The notes: a model not told the origin generated them from the letters alone. 64,000 bases of DNA from Orobanche coerulescens (GCA_033398695.1 CM065804.1:48391501-48455500), one strand, 5' to 3'; positions 46,893-58,419 are shown, counted from the stretch's first letter. A program made the numbers and translations.

Positions 46893-48026
46893 TGTTGTGT
46901 CAAGATTTAACACCTTCCGACCGGCGATCGCCTCCGAGGCCGAGCGATCGACTTACAGGTCGAGCGACCGACTTACTGCCGAGCGACCAATGCAAGCCTG
47001 CCGATCGGCGACCAGGCGACCGAGCCTTAGCCCAGTGGGCATGCTAGACTGGCCAACCGAAGTCCCGGTGCCGAGCGATCGACATCCAGACGATCGCCTC
47101 TCGGTACTCGACGACCGACCCTTGGCGATCGACCGTCTCTCGGCACCTGGCGACCTACCCTTGGCGACCGACCCTTGGCGACCTCCATCCACTGGCAGAT
47201 GTCGACCTCCGAAGACCATCCAGGTCGATCACCACCGACGGACATCCAGTCAGCAAAGGCCGAGCCTCAAGACTGGCACCACGTGCAAAGGCCGAGACAA
47301 GATCCGCGAATCCCGGGCCATTGACCAAAGCAGCAGATTCCCTCCACCGGTAGCCGGCGCCGAAAGCTTGTCGGTAGGGCCACATGTTGCCCGACTCGGA
47401 CACGTGATGGCTCCTTATTGGACCGCCCAAGCTGTGCCGGCCTCTTCCTTGGACCTTAGCCCGACAAACGGCATCTTATTTGGACTTTGCTTTGTGACCC
47501 AGAGATCGGCACATTATTATATTGGCCGGCGGTCGGCGGATTATTTTAATGGCCGTGACGATCGCGCTTCTGAGACGAGACCCATTGCCTCTATATAAAC
47601 GAAGCCCCCTGCATTTGTAAACTCACGCTGCACTCTCTGACATTCTTGCAATACATACGCAATACAGGAGCAAACATCAAGCACTTGGCAAACATCCAAC
47701 TCTTGGCAACGGCTTTCTTTTGGTCTTACTTCTCCCGGCCTTTTCTCCTCGAGCAGATCACCGGCGGGACGAAGAACACCTAGCTTCGCTCAAGAGCCGG
47801 ATCAACAGAGTCTTTTTACACTCATTGTATTTAGATTTCTCTCATTAATACTTGTATCCACGAATATTTGTATTAATAACATCTCGCGAGAGCATTCAAG
47901 CCCGGGCCTAACAAACCCGGCAAATCTTGTATTATTTACCTTCTCTCGGAAGTGCTCCCGCAATTGTTGTTTGTTGTCCGCCTTCCAGCAGTATTAATCT
48001 TCGGATAAATATTTTGGGCAACAACA
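46893..48026 (+). repeat. TR-GAG 5' LTR
   Basis: Rich in GCGATCG, GAGCGATCGAC and CTTGGCGACC words from 46920 to 47230. TATA-like CTATATAAAC at 47591 is about 700 bases in. The first 420 or so bases are identical to the 3' LTR except for a 21-base unit. Confidence 0.92.
47591..47600 (+). promoter_or_regulatory. TATA box of TR-GAG 5' LTR
   Basis: CTATATAAAC lies in GC-rich sequence and is repeated at 50980-50989. A good match to the plant TATA consensus, at a suitable U3/R position. Confidence 0.65.
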
Positions 48027-48028
48027 AT

Positions 48029-48041
48029 TGGCGCTAGAAGG
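48029..48041 (+). other. TR-GAG primer binding site
   Basis: TGGCGCTAGAAGG, two bases after the LTR; starts with TGG as required for pairing to a tRNA CCA end. It differs from the initiator tRNA-Met site of the other elements. The tRNA was not identified. Confidence 0.75.
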
Positions 48042-48156
48042 AGGGCGATCCAACCCTCGATTTTTTACACCTACCGTCCCGAAGAACACTCACTGTTCTC
48101 GGGGCAGATATTTGAAGTGACACTCACTGCACTTCAAAAGAAATCCTTCAGAAAAC

Positions 48157-49340
48157 ATGTCTTCCGCCTCCGCGTCGAAGAAAGCGACGGCCCGGCGGAC
48201 CCTGCCCTGTTCCGTCGGTCAGCGCGGCCGATGGTGGAAGCGGCCGCCTTGATCGAGACGCTCGATCCGTCCGGGGCGGCGGCCCGAGCCTCTCGCTCGA
48301 TCGATTCGAACCAATGAGCGGTCGAAGAGGCCATAGCCGCCCTTCAGGAACGACGGAGTGCTCTCGACGCGCCTCCTGCTGCCGCCCCGGTCTCTCGCCG
48401 GAAGATCAAGCGGAAGCTTAAGGCACTGCGGCCGAGCAAGCGCCAGAGGCTCTCGCCCGCAAGAAGAGGCGCTCGGCGGCCGGGGCACGTCTGTCTTCGA
48501 TCGCACAGGCGGCGACCCGACAGCGGCCAAGGCGATCCGGCCCGGCCTACGAGGCAGCGGAGTTGGTGTCCGTCACCGTGAGCTCGGCCTACCCGGCTCC
48601 CACAAGGCGATCCAGCCGCTTTGGCTCCCGCTCGCGATTCCCGAGGTCGGCGGCGGTGGGGTCGGAGGTCGGTACACGATCGCCTCGGCCCCGCTCCCAA
48701 AGCCGATCCATAGCGGCCGAACGCGGCGATCGCGCAATCTGGCGTCGGATCGGCGACATGAAGGCGCTCCTGCAATCCGGCGGGCGCGCCGTGAGGACGA
48801 TCGCCCGCCGAGCGAGCCGCTCGCGATCGACATCGAGCTCGCCCGGTGCGGCACACGATCGCCCTCCTAAGACACCGTGTACCAAGGGCGATCGGACCCC
48901 AAGCACACTGCACAAGTTCAACATCTACATGACCGGGTGTGGGGCATCGGACGCGACAGTGCCGAATGTTCCCTCGACCTTTGGGCGACCTCGCCACCGG
49001 TGGTACACTTCATTGCCACCTCGGTCCATAGGCTCCTTTAACGAGTGGCGCACGTCTTCACGGAACACTTCGCCACCGGGTCGCCCGCCCGAAGGTCGCC
49101 ATCGCATGATGCAAATCGAGCAAGGAGAACAGAGTCCGACTCGGACTACATCGGCCGGTTGACACGATCATCCTCAACGGCGAGCCCGTAGCGATGAGAC
49201 CGCCCTCTACGCTGTCCTAGGAGGTTTTCGGGGTTTCGCCTATGTTCAGCATCTCACGAAGACCCTGCCGACGACCTACGCAGCCTTCCGGGCTAGAGCC
49301 GCAGACTTCTGTCCAGCAAAGGCTTCTTCTCGGCTAGGAG
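48157..49340 (+). pseudogene. gag: TR-GAG gag remnant
   Basis: A possible start ATG at 48157 opens MSSASASKKATARR. The recognisable Retrotrans_gag core is at 48895-49110: LHKFNIYMTGCGAS, then RWYTSLPPRSIGSFNEW. It continues in another frame near 49150 (DYIGR, then IILNGEP) and at 49225-49310 (GGFRGFAYVQHLTKTLPTTY, then RARAADF). Frame changes and stops break it many times. No zinc knuckle, protease or polymerase follows. The long antisense open frame at 48344-48997 is a GC-rich shadow. Confidence 0.72.
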
Positions 49341-50230
49341 TAGATCGGTCGGCGCCGTCACGGCGACCTCGATCTTCGGCCCGATCGCTACTACCCAGCA
49401 GAGCCGGAGGACTCGATCACCGCCTACTGATCCATTCTAACATGAGTGACTAGCCGCCGCCCGATCGCCAATTTCGACCTACGAATAAAGCGATCGGCCG
49501 CCCGGCGACGATCGCCAATCTTCGGCGGATCGCAACATCGCCAGCGGCCGGTGGACACGATCGCCGTCTGATCCGGCCATATAACATGACGGACTAAGGC
49601 CTAAGATCGCCTCCACGCGCATCATAAAGCCATGGCCCTGGCGATCGATGGAACCGGCTGCCGGTCATGCAAGGTCCCTTTCGGCCGAGATCTCCCGCCT
49701 TCGTTTAAATACGAGGCCGGCGTAGTCGAAGGGCCCTCCAACATTAATCAGTGGACTCATTCCACAACCCCGTCTCAACGTACACCGTCGAGGTCGGCCA
49801 TCTCCATGGCTGGCCGAGGTGGAAGCAGAGCTAACAAGCCGCGGGCGTGGAGTTGATTCATCCGACGCTGCCCCGCGCAAGGACTCCTCTAGACCGAGAC
49901 CGCACGCCTTTCGTTTAAAAACAAGGCGAGGCGCAGCCTAACAGAGGACCCTCATAATAAAGTGAGCCACGAGGCACTCATTGTCTTTGTGCACCAAGAC
50001 ACGGTCATGGGGTCGGTCCATCGATCTCCGCGACTGTGCACGATTCCTCAGGCAAGCGAAACCACCAAGTTTCCGTGGGGGATCGGCCAATGTTGTTTTT
50101 TGCAGGTACAAGACCGAAAGATAGCTAAGCCAATCGACCATGATTAAGCCCAAGTCCGAGTCCTAAGTCAGCTCAGATCGCCCGTCCTCATCCATACACG
50201 ATCACCCGCAAGAACCACCTCGCCCCATGT
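49341..50230 (+). other. TR-GAG 3' interior, non-coding
   Basis: GC-rich with many CGATCG words. Two diverged direct repeats, about 49678-49770 and 49885-49975, share CGCCTTTCGTTTAAA and AGGACCCTC-like words. No domain was recognised. Confidence 0.5.
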
Positions 50231-50244
50231 CTTCAACATAGGAG

Positions 50245-50260
50245 CAAGCTGGGGGGCAAT
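50245..50260 (+). other. TR-GAG polypurine tract
   Basis: AGCTGGGGGGCAAT directly precedes the TGTTGTGTC start of the 3' LTR. Confidence 0.75.
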
Positions 50261-51408
50261 TGTTGTGTCAAGATTTAACACCTTCCGACCGGCGATCGCC
50301 TCCGAGGCCGAGCGATCGACTTACAGGCCGATCGACCGACTTACAGGTCGAGCGACCGACTTACTGCCGAGCGACCAATGCAAGCCTACCGATCGGCGAC
50401 CAGGCGACCGAGCCTTAGCCCAGTGGGCATGCTAGACTGGCCAACCGAAGTCCCGGTGCCGAGCGATCGACATCCAGACGATCGCCTCTCGGTACTCGAC
50501 GACCGACCCTTGGCGATCGACCGTCTCTCGGCACCTGGCGACCTACCCTTGGCGACCGACCCTTGGCGACCTCCATCCACTGGCAGATGTCGACCTCCGA
50601 AGACCATCCAGGTCGATCACCACCGACGGACATCCAGTCAGCAAAGGCCGAGCCTCAAGACTGGCACCACGTGCAAAGGCCGAGACAAGATCCGCGAATC
50701 CCGGGCCATTGACCAAAGCCTGACAGATTCCCTCCACCGGTAGACAGGCGCGAAAGCTTGTCGGTAGGGCCACATGTTGGCCCGACTCGGACACGTGATG
50801 GCTCCTTATTGGACCGCCCTTGTGCCGGCCTCTTCCTTGGACCTTAGCAGACAGCCAAGATCTTATTTGGACTTTAGCTTTGGCAGCCAGAGATCGGCAC
50901 ATTATTATATTGGCCGTGAGCGTCGGCGGATTATTTTAATGGCCGTGACGATCGCGCTTCTGAGACGGGACCATTGCCTCTATATAAACGAAGCCCCCTG
51001 CATTTTTAAACTCACGCCGCACTCTCGACATTCTTGCAATACATACGCAATACAGAGCAAACATCAAGCACTTGGCAAACATCGACTCTTGGCGGCTTTC
51101 TTTCGGTCTTACTTCTCCGGCCTTTTCTCCTCGAGCGAGATCACCGTGGGACGAAGAACACCTAGCTTCGCTCAAGAGCCGGATCAACAGAGTCTTTTTA
51201 CACTCATTGTATTTAGATTTCTCTCATTAATACTTGTATCCACGAATATTTGTATTAATAACATCTCGCGAGAGCATTCAAGCCCGGGCCTAACAAACCC
51301 GGCAAATCTTGTATTATTTACCTTCTCTCGGAAGTGCTCCCGCAATTGTTGTTTGTTGTCCGCCTTCCAGCAGTATTAATCTTCGGATAAATATTTTGGG
51401 CAACAACA
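50261..51408 (+). repeat. TR-GAG 3' LTR
   Basis: It matches the 5' LTR. An extra 21-base GATCGACCGACTTACAGG-type unit lies near 50330, and clustered small differences are confined mainly to 50718-51130. Confidence 0.92.
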
Positions 51409-51413
51409 CCTTG

Positions 51414-52464
51414 AGATTATGATGTATCTATACCGTGTGTATACTTTTCCTACGATTTTATGGTTTAGATTGTGCCGTTTTTGGACTTGTGAGATTTAGG
51501 ACGATTTTCCAACCTTTAGTTGATTATCCGTATATCTTTATGAATCGTAGACGGGTTTGGGGAGTTCCTTCGTGTAGTTTGAATATGGATGATTGATTAT
51601 CATACTCCTTGCGAATCATTTAGGTGCCGGAAGCGCGTTCTTGGACCTACCGAACTCATACCCTTCCTCCGTTCAATTTTCTCGATGTCTCAAAGGCAAG
51701 TATACATTTATGATTGTGCGTTCTCGACTTTGAAAGTAAGAGGAATTGATGGTATGATATGAACGAACCGTTTTTACGGCATTCATAGATATATTGATGG
51801 CATATTATGAACGAACCGTTTTTACGGCATTCATATATGTATTATTGGCATGTAACGAACGAACCGTTTGACGGCATTCCTACATGTAACGGCGTATGAT
51901 CCGAGCGAACCGTTTCTACGGCATGCACATACGTCAAGAGTTTTTAGTCATTAGGAATACTAGTCTTAAATTGATGAATTGACGGATTACATTTACTTTA
52001 TTGTCGAGGAGTATTGTGTTTCATACTTGATATACTTGCACTAGCTATTCGACGGCTAACCCCTTTATGGGGAAATACGTTTCATGTATTTCGAGTTCGT
52101 GAGATCGGACAGTGCAGTGCGGGTCGGCATGAAGATGGTGGGCAAGTGTGATACTGTGTTGGTCTTCCAGTTATGTTTTGAGTTTTCCATTCAGTATTGT
52201 TGTACTGGATTGATTATTGAATACTCGAGTATTGTTTTCCTCTTTCCTTGAAGTTCCGGCCTGTGTTTGCCGAAGTATTGATTTGTGATGTAATGTCTGT
52301 GAATACATTGGTTATGTTTTTGGATACCCTTGTATCGTCTTTCTCCCCATTATATGTAGACCTTCTCGGTCAAGTTTTATAGTTCCGCGTATGTTTAGCC
52401 TTGTGTGTCCCACGGCGGGGCTCACGGCGCTGTAATATACCCTGAATAACTTGGGGGTGTTACA
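51414..52464 (+). repeat. Gypsy-2 3' LTR, right part
   Basis: It matches 39985-41030 and ends GGGGGTGTTACA. It contains the hairpin repeat at 51757-51938. TAAGT duplication follows. Confidence 0.95.
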
Positions 52465-52469
52465 TAAGT

Positions 52470-53462
52470 GCTGCCCGCACTCATTGGTTCCTCCCAATGC
52501 CGGCTGAGACGGACCTACGGAGTCGCTCATTAGGAGCATTGATGGATAAATGTGAATTTATTATCTCTCTATTAATATTAGATATTGGATATCTAATTAT
52601 GATTTATTGGATAAATCAAATAGCGGTCTTATGAATTAAAATTAAGTTACCGGGTAATTAATTTAATTCATAAATTATATTTCTTAGAGAAATATATTTG
52701 TATTTTATATAATTAATTAATTAGATTAATTAATTAATATAAATACATTGATAATTAAACGGAGTGTATTTAACGGAGTCGTTTGATGAACGTCCGATAC
52801 ACGAGCCGAGTGGCTCGGATCGTTTCTAGGAAACTTCCTAAATGGGCCACCCCTTACCTACCTCACATGGTATTATTACTTGCATGTGTGTTGTGGTTGT
52901 CTTGATTAAGTCTTCATGTGTTAAGATGCTTGATGATTTTATTATATATACATGTGAGTTGTTTTTGTATATATATATAATCATCAACACATCAACTCAA
53001 GTGTGGACTTGTGACAACACACACACACACACAAATAAAAGCTGACCTGCTGCTCTAAGGATTCCAGCCGAGAGCTTTCTTTGTGAGGAAGGGAGAGAAT
53101 TTTTTTTTTCAATTTTCATCTTAGAGGTGAAAGAAATTCAAGAAAAAATAGAGAGAAAATTCCTACGGTAACTTCCTGGCCGTGTTCTTGGAGAACGAAG
53201 TTACGTCGAATTTTCCGGGCAACTTCCGACGCGTGTGAAGTAGAGGCTTCGAATTTTCGGTGCTTGGAACGAAGGGATTTCGTGTTCGGGACGGGATCGT
53301 GATCATCGTCTACATTTTACGAAGATTTATTTCAAAGGCTTCAAGGGTATGAATCTTTATCTTTGTATTTATTTTTTTCGTATATACGTTACTTGATCGA
53401 TCCTGTTTGGGATTCTTATTTATTTCCGCTACGTATTTCGTTTTATTTTCGGAATCCCAACA
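52470..53462 (+). repeat. Copia-2 shared LTR2, right half
   Basis: It continues LTR2 from GCTGCCCGC, matches 31483-32473, and ends GGAATCCCAACA. With the left half the LTR is 1903 bases, against 1895 in LTR1. Confidence 0.94.
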
Positions 53463-53463
53463 G

Positions 53464-53475
53464 TGGTATCGGAGC
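53464..53475 (+). other. Copia-2 primer binding site, unit B
   Basis: TGGTATCGGAGC again directly follows the LTR end. Finding a primer site after LTR2 shows that a second interior begins here. Confidence 0.88.
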
Positions 53476-55176
53476 GAGGTCAATATTTCCGTATATACGA
53501 TTATTTGTGCATTTTGAATGCTTTTGAATGATGATTATGATTTAGAATCATGTTTGGAATAATTGTAGATTTTAAATTGTTCGTTGTAGCATCACGTTTT
53601 TGAAACGGGCCGAAAAACGAGAAGCGGTCAGGTGTCGGCGAGTCTTTGGCGGCCGCTTGCTGACTGCCCGGTGCCGAGCATGATCGGTCATGATCGGCCA
53701 TGTCTCGCCACGGCCGAGAATGATCGGCACCGCCAAGCTTGGCTCGGCAGGCGACCCTCGGGTTTTGGCCCGATTTTGAATCGGGCATGGTGGGCCTAAA
53801 ACCGGATTATCCGGGACTCCGTTTTAAGTTTATATTTCGTTGTAATTATTTCCCAAAATTTATATTGGATTTTAATTTGACTAAATTAATATTTGGAATA
53901 TTTTTGTGTTAAGGGAAATAAATTAAACAAGAATATTATTTTGGCTGGATTACTTCGAACGAATTAAAATGGCAATTATTAGTATTAATTGGATTAATAC
54001 CATTAAAATTGAATAGATTAATCTTATATTGATTGGATTAATATATCAATTGATTATTTAATTTTAATGCCACTTTATATTAATTGGATTAATATAGTAG
54101 AAATTGAATAGATTAATTTATAGATTAATTAGATTAATTTATATTAAAGATTAATTGTTTAATTTCATTGCCATTACATGTTGTATGGAATCCTTATGTG
54201 ATGGTGATATAGCTCGTGGACTTAGTTTTTTGATTTGTTCGATTCGATTGGGTTGTAAAGGCCGTTTTGAGCCTATTTATATTTACTAGAAAAACTTGTA
54301 TAGGATGCAATTTTTCAATGATATAATTATTTTTTTGGGTATGAAGAAGACCGAAGACAACCGACCGAGAAGACGAAGAATCGAAGATTTTTTGTTTTTT
54401 ATTAGGTCATTCGCTTGGCCCAGTACTTAGGAATTAGGTCCATGAGCTATATGTTGGTAGTAACTAGGTTACTGTTTTCCGTTTTTCATTTTGAATGATT
54501 GACAAACCAACAAACGCGCGTATAATTGAATTAATGTGCAAAGTGTAACACTAATCGCGAAATTCTCCCGACTACAAACAGACTAAGTTTGAAAAAGGTT
54601 ACGAGGTTTCCTAACCTCCATCAAACTCGTAGAAAATTGATACCCGAGCTGGTGTGCTATGCTTCCGAGTTATCGGGGTAGTACATTTGGTAGAGGTTGA
54701 AAAATTCTTGAGTGCATTAGATGCCTTCGGTTGGTGATAAATTTCGCCCCTAGAAACCTGATAGGTTGCCGGGTGAGATTCAATAGTCAAACTGATAGAC
54801 GTTGATGGTCAACAACTTACATAGTCAGGATTGCCAAGAAACCTGATAGGTTGAGGGCATGAAGACTAGGGGTAAAAGAAGATCAAATCATCCGTTAGAC
54901 GGGTTGGTGTTAGACACCACTTTACAGAAATTAATTGGCAAGAAACCTGATAGGTTGCGTCTGTTAAAATTTGTAAAGAACTTGATCACCACAGAGAAGT
55001 CGATCTAACCATGATTTCCGGATTATAACATGGGAGTGTATAAATCCGATAAAATTAGTGGGAGCCGAGACAAGAATTATACAAGCCCTTAAGTTCTATA
55101 CTCGGTCATAATTAAACAAGTCACTAATTTAATCTTGTCTAAATCTTTGCAGAAAACGAAATTGAATCTCTCTAAA
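53476..55176 (+). other. Copia-2 unit B leader
   Basis: It parallels 32487-34188, including the AT-rich zone and the three AACCTGATAGGTT hairpins. The GC-rich patch at 53620-53770 is the part most different from unit A. Confidence 0.82.
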
Positions 55177-55855
55177 ATGGCTAAAAACCCACTTGCAATA
55201 CTACTTGAAAAGAATCTCCTAACTGGCCCTAACTTTGTTGACTGGTTGCGGAATCTGATGATTGTACTCAGTATGGAGTCTCTAGGATACGTCTTGGAGG
55301 CGGACATTCCACCGACTCCAATCCGGACTAGGGGTAATCAGGAAGACATTGACGTCCATGAAAAATGGGTCAAGGATGACGTGCTAGTCCGTGGTTTTAT
55401 GATGGGCTCAATGACTAATGAGTCGCAGAGAGCGCACGAAAATGACTTCGCTGGCGATTCTCGCACACTTGACCGAACTTTATGGAGAGCACAGTAGGAC
55501 TGCTAGATATGAGATATCGAAGCAGTTGTTCAGTGCTAGGATGAAAGAAGCGGAGAAAGTGGGAGACCACGTCCTCAAGATGATCTCTATGATTGAGAGG
55601 CTCGAGGTGCTCAACTTTAATATGGATTTATCCCTTCAAATTGATCTCATCCTTCAATCTCTACCTGACTCTTTCACGCAGTTTGTAATGAATTTCAACT
55701 GTAATGAAATTACATGCACATTAGCTGGGCTAATGAATAAACTGGTGACGGCGCAGTCTAACATGAAGACTAAACCGAGAGAGGCTGCTCTTGTGATTTC
55801 TTCTGGGCCTAAGAGGTCCAAGAACAAGAAGAAAAAGACCCATGAGCAGTACAAA
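55177..55855 (+). pseudogene. gag: Copia-2 gag, unit B, split by CACTA-3
   Basis: The ATG at 55177 begins the same protein as unit A. A frame change occurs near 55440, where the two units differ around CTG/CAG words. Then SARMKEAEKVGDHVLKMISM and TCTLAGLMNKLVTAQSNM are preserved where unit A is damaged. The frame ends in a lysine-rich KRSKNKKKKTHEQYK at the CACTA-3 insertion (AAA duplication, 55853-55855). It resumes at 62513. Confidence 0.87.
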
Positions 55856-56112
55856 CACTAGTAGAATAAACATCAAAGACTTCGGTACATCTCACTTCGG
55901 TAATGTATATTAGCAAAGTAAAAACAAACAACAACTTCGCTTTTCAATTTACTGAAGTAAAAAACCCACATAGACTTCAGTAAATGGTACCAAACAGAAA
56001 AATAGAAGCTAGTTAGAAATTTTAAGTTACAAAGACTTCGCTAATTTGATAATTACTGAAGTAAAAGGTGTGAAATTTTATTTTTTACCAAAAAAATTTT
56101 ACAATAGCGAAG
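55856..56112 (+). repeat. CACTA-3 left terminal and subterminal repeats
   Basis: Repeated GACTTCGGTA, ACTTCGCT and ACTGAAGTAAA motifs occur in both orientations behind the 30-base terminal repeat. Confidence 0.88.
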
Positions 56113-56640
56113 TGTATGTCTTGAGACCGGGAATTAATATTTTGAGGTTCAATTTTTTTCATTTGAGCTCAAAAAAACACTAAGCTTAGTTTTTTTCTTT
56201 TTTGGAAACCAAAACGTTACTTTAGTAAATGGTATTTCAAAATTTGAAATATTTTGCTTCATCTTGCTTTAATTTGATTTTAGGGATTTAAATTTTGCTA
56301 TTCTAGTTAATTAATCTAATACAACATTGGAAAAAATGATACTGTTAATTGAGTAGAACTTTTTAACATGCAAAAATTATATTGTTAATTGAGCAGAACT
56401 TTTTAACATGGGACTGAGAAGTCTGCAAAACTTCCCTTCACACAACACACCACGACCGACAACCCCTCACTTCTCTCCTTTCTCCCCCGTGAACTCTCTC
56501 TCCTCCGAAGTTTTTCTCTATAAAAAGTTCAATTGCAAAAACCCGATTAATCTCTCCCCAAAATCGATCTCTCTCCCTCTACATACACCAAAGCACGCAC
56601 ACACTCAAGATTACACGCATGGATTAAAGAAGGATGATTA
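56113..56640 (+). promoter_or_regulatory. Possible captured promoter and leader in CACTA-3
   Basis: An AT-rich zone is followed by C/T-rich sequence (56455-56600) with TCTATAAAAAG at 56517 and CTCTCCC runs typical of plant 5' leaders. An ATG is at 56619. It could drive transcription through the captured exons to its right. No direct proof is available from sequence. Confidence 0.35.
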
Positions 56641-57414
56641 AATAGCATCCGGCTGAGCGGCGAGGGACTTGCGACGGTCGACGCTGGTGAGCTCGGGTTA
56701 CGAGCTTCCAGTCTGAGAGATGTGGTTCCTAATTTCGGGCCGAGTTGGGTTGTTGGATGCTGGTTTACGGTGGCCTCGATTGACTATAGAGGGGAATTAA
56801 AGTCGACTGAAAGTCCAGCAGAATTAGGGTTCCTCCATAACAGATGAAAAATTTCATCTTCTGGTAAGGATTTGAAGAACTTCTTTTTTTTATTCTGTTT
56901 AGTTTGAGTGCTTCCAGGCTCAGAATCGGGCCTGATGAGTTCGTGTTAGTGAGTCTTCGTTAGGGTAAAATTTGGGTTTTGGTTGATTTGAATGGTTTTT
57001 GAATTGGTGATTAGGGATTGACAAAATAAGTATACGGGAAGATACAGTGTGGAGAACTTTATGTGTAAGTGGAATGGTGAAAAGCCAACCAAGTTGAAGG
57101 TGATTTACAATGAAGAGAATGGACGAGAATTGATTTAAATTGGGATACTAGTTTGTTATAAGTGTAATGAAGAAATGTGATGATAAGGTGCAACTTTTTG
57201 ATTTTGGATGATATTTTCCATATAAATGGAAAAACCTATGATGTTGACGGTTTTGGAATTTCGTTCTATTTCTCCTTCATATGAAGGTTGCGACAGAAGG
57301 GCATCCGGTGTAAAAATTTTCCACTTTGTTATTTGCATGAGTTATGGTGTTAACTAAAATTAGACAATTAAACGACACTATAATCTTCATGCCACCGACC
57401 CCAACAAAGTTTGG
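56641..57414 (+). other. CACTA-3 interior without recognised gene
   Basis: Intron-like T-rich sequence with a GC-richer start (56645-56830). A GAAGCT-free coding similarity was not found in any frame. Confidence 0.3.
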
Positions 57415-57549
57415 ATTAAGGTTTTGTTGATGATGAAGATGATGTCTTTTGGCTTGCGAGTTCAGACTATGCGAGATTTTACAAGTTTCCAATCGACAGA
57501 CTAAAAGCAAGGAGAGGCAAATTGTGTTACCTTGTCGGGGAAAAGTCGA
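57415..57549 (+). other. Unidentified open fragment in CACTA-3
   Basis: An open frame reads FVDDEDDVFWLASSDYARFY then KFPIDRLKARRGKLCYLVG and ends at a stop. Composition is strongly protein-like. I do not recognise the family; it may be a fifth captured gene. Confidence 0.4.
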
Positions 57550-57844
57550 GGTACCGGAGGGGTTGAACGGTTGGGCTGAGACGTCCATTTGAACTTTCGG
57601 CTGGAGTCGACTGGGATCATGATTGGGTGACGAACGTCGAGACTGGACTTCCTTGCTTTCTCGTCATGCTCATTCTTTCTTTGTTGTGCAGAGGGAATCC
57701 ATTGCAAACTTATTGTGAAGAACTCAAGTTTTATCTCTTTTATTTAGTATCAAGTTTCTTGTCGATGTATGTAATTTCAGATTGAATTAGGCTGTTAAAA
57801 AGTTTCTGCCGGGAGATTCTTACAGCTGTTGAAATTTAATTATT

Positions 57845-58412
57845 GAAATTCATGGGGATGCTGGATCTTTGGAGGAGTGTTTGGATCAGTTCACCGCCAA
57901 AGAATGGCTTCATGGGGATAATTTGTATAAATGTGATGGGTAATTGTTTGTTTTGTAGCATGAAGGCTACATATATTTCACCGCTTTTCAGCCTAGCTCA
58001 ATTTTTTTAAGTACTATGCTTTTGAGCATCCTGAATATGAACACATTAGTCGGAAATTATTGTTTTTACCGTCTCTTGGATGGTTCTTTGAGTGTGTGAA
58101 TTAGTTGTCTTTGTTCTTTGCATTATTATAATTCCTGCATCTATTGTGTTGGGTGGCTCACTTACTCAACTTGATTCCTTGACTAGCAATATTATTTGAT
58201 GCTTGTGTTATTCTTTTGTTTCATAATGAGTGCTCTTAGATTATAATCTACTTATAGTGTAGAAACTCTTATATTTAATGTTAATTGTGTTGCTTTAACA
58301 ACTCTGATTCTGTTGTCCTTGCAGTTGCAATGCTTATGTCATGGCATGGAAGCGCCTAACCATCCAGCTGGTTCCATACATTCTTACAATTGCCCTAAAA
58401 AGATTTGTGTAT
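57845..58412 (+). pseudogene. Captured fragment of a ubiquitin-specific protease (UBP, USP family)
   Basis: USP enzymes remove ubiquitin from proteins. The exon at 57845-57939 reads [20 protein letters not shown] then [12 protein letters not shown]. After an intron ending TTGCAG, 58325-58410 reads NAYVMAWKRLTIQLVPYILT then IALKRFV. This is the zinc-coordinating CxxC zone and following strand of the plant UBP15-19-like USP domain. The catalytic Cys and His boxes are not included, so it cannot be active. Two residues differ from the usual AP-N pattern (VPYILT). The second exon runs past its expected donor without the next domain part. Confidence 0.85.
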
Positions 58413-58419
58413 GCTCTTT

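Larger units (their letters stand above)
46893..51408 (+). mobile_element. Gag-only LTR retrotransposon (TR-GAG type), GC-rich
   Basis: LTRs of 1134 and 1148 bases start TGTTGTGTCAAG and end GGGCAACAACA, flanked by a perfect 5-base duplication CCTTG. A primer site TGGCGCTAGAAGG begins two bases after the 5' LTR and a GGGGGG polypurine tract precedes the 3' LTR. The interior (about 2.2 kb) has decayed gag and no reverse transcriptase or integrase. This fits the TR-GAG class of non-autonomous plant elements; the TGGCGC primer and LTR ends resemble the Tat/Athila side of gypsy. It needs another element's enzymes to move. Its base composition is far more GC-rich than the surroundings. Confidence 0.88.
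39018..52464 (+). mobile_element. Gypsy-2: Ty3/gypsy retrotransposon (Tekay-like) with a TR-GAG element in its 3' LTR
   Basis: LTRs start TGTAATACC and end GGGGGTGTTACA. A perfect 5-base duplication TAAGT flanks it. An initiator tRNA-Met primer site follows the 5' LTR (41036), and a polypurine tract precedes the 3' LTR (45931). Gag with two zinc knuckles, protease, reverse transcriptase, RNase H, integrase and a chromodomain-like end are in gypsy order. Its LTR pair is largely identical apart from clustered differences, so it is young. A gag-only LTR element (46893-51408) lies in the 3' LTR. Confidence 0.95.

Noticed and set aside
46897..47598. Plus-strand open frame of about 233 codons over the TR-GAG 5' LTR
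   Set aside because: It spans Gypsy-2 LTR sequence into TR-GAG U3, crosses the insertion junction, and is repeated in the 3' LTR as non-coding sequence.
48344..48997. Long antisense open frame (about 217 codons) in the TR-GAG interior
   Set aside because: The region is GC-rich, so stops are rare on both strands; composition is arginine and alanine rich without any domain, and real gag similarity lies on the plus strand.
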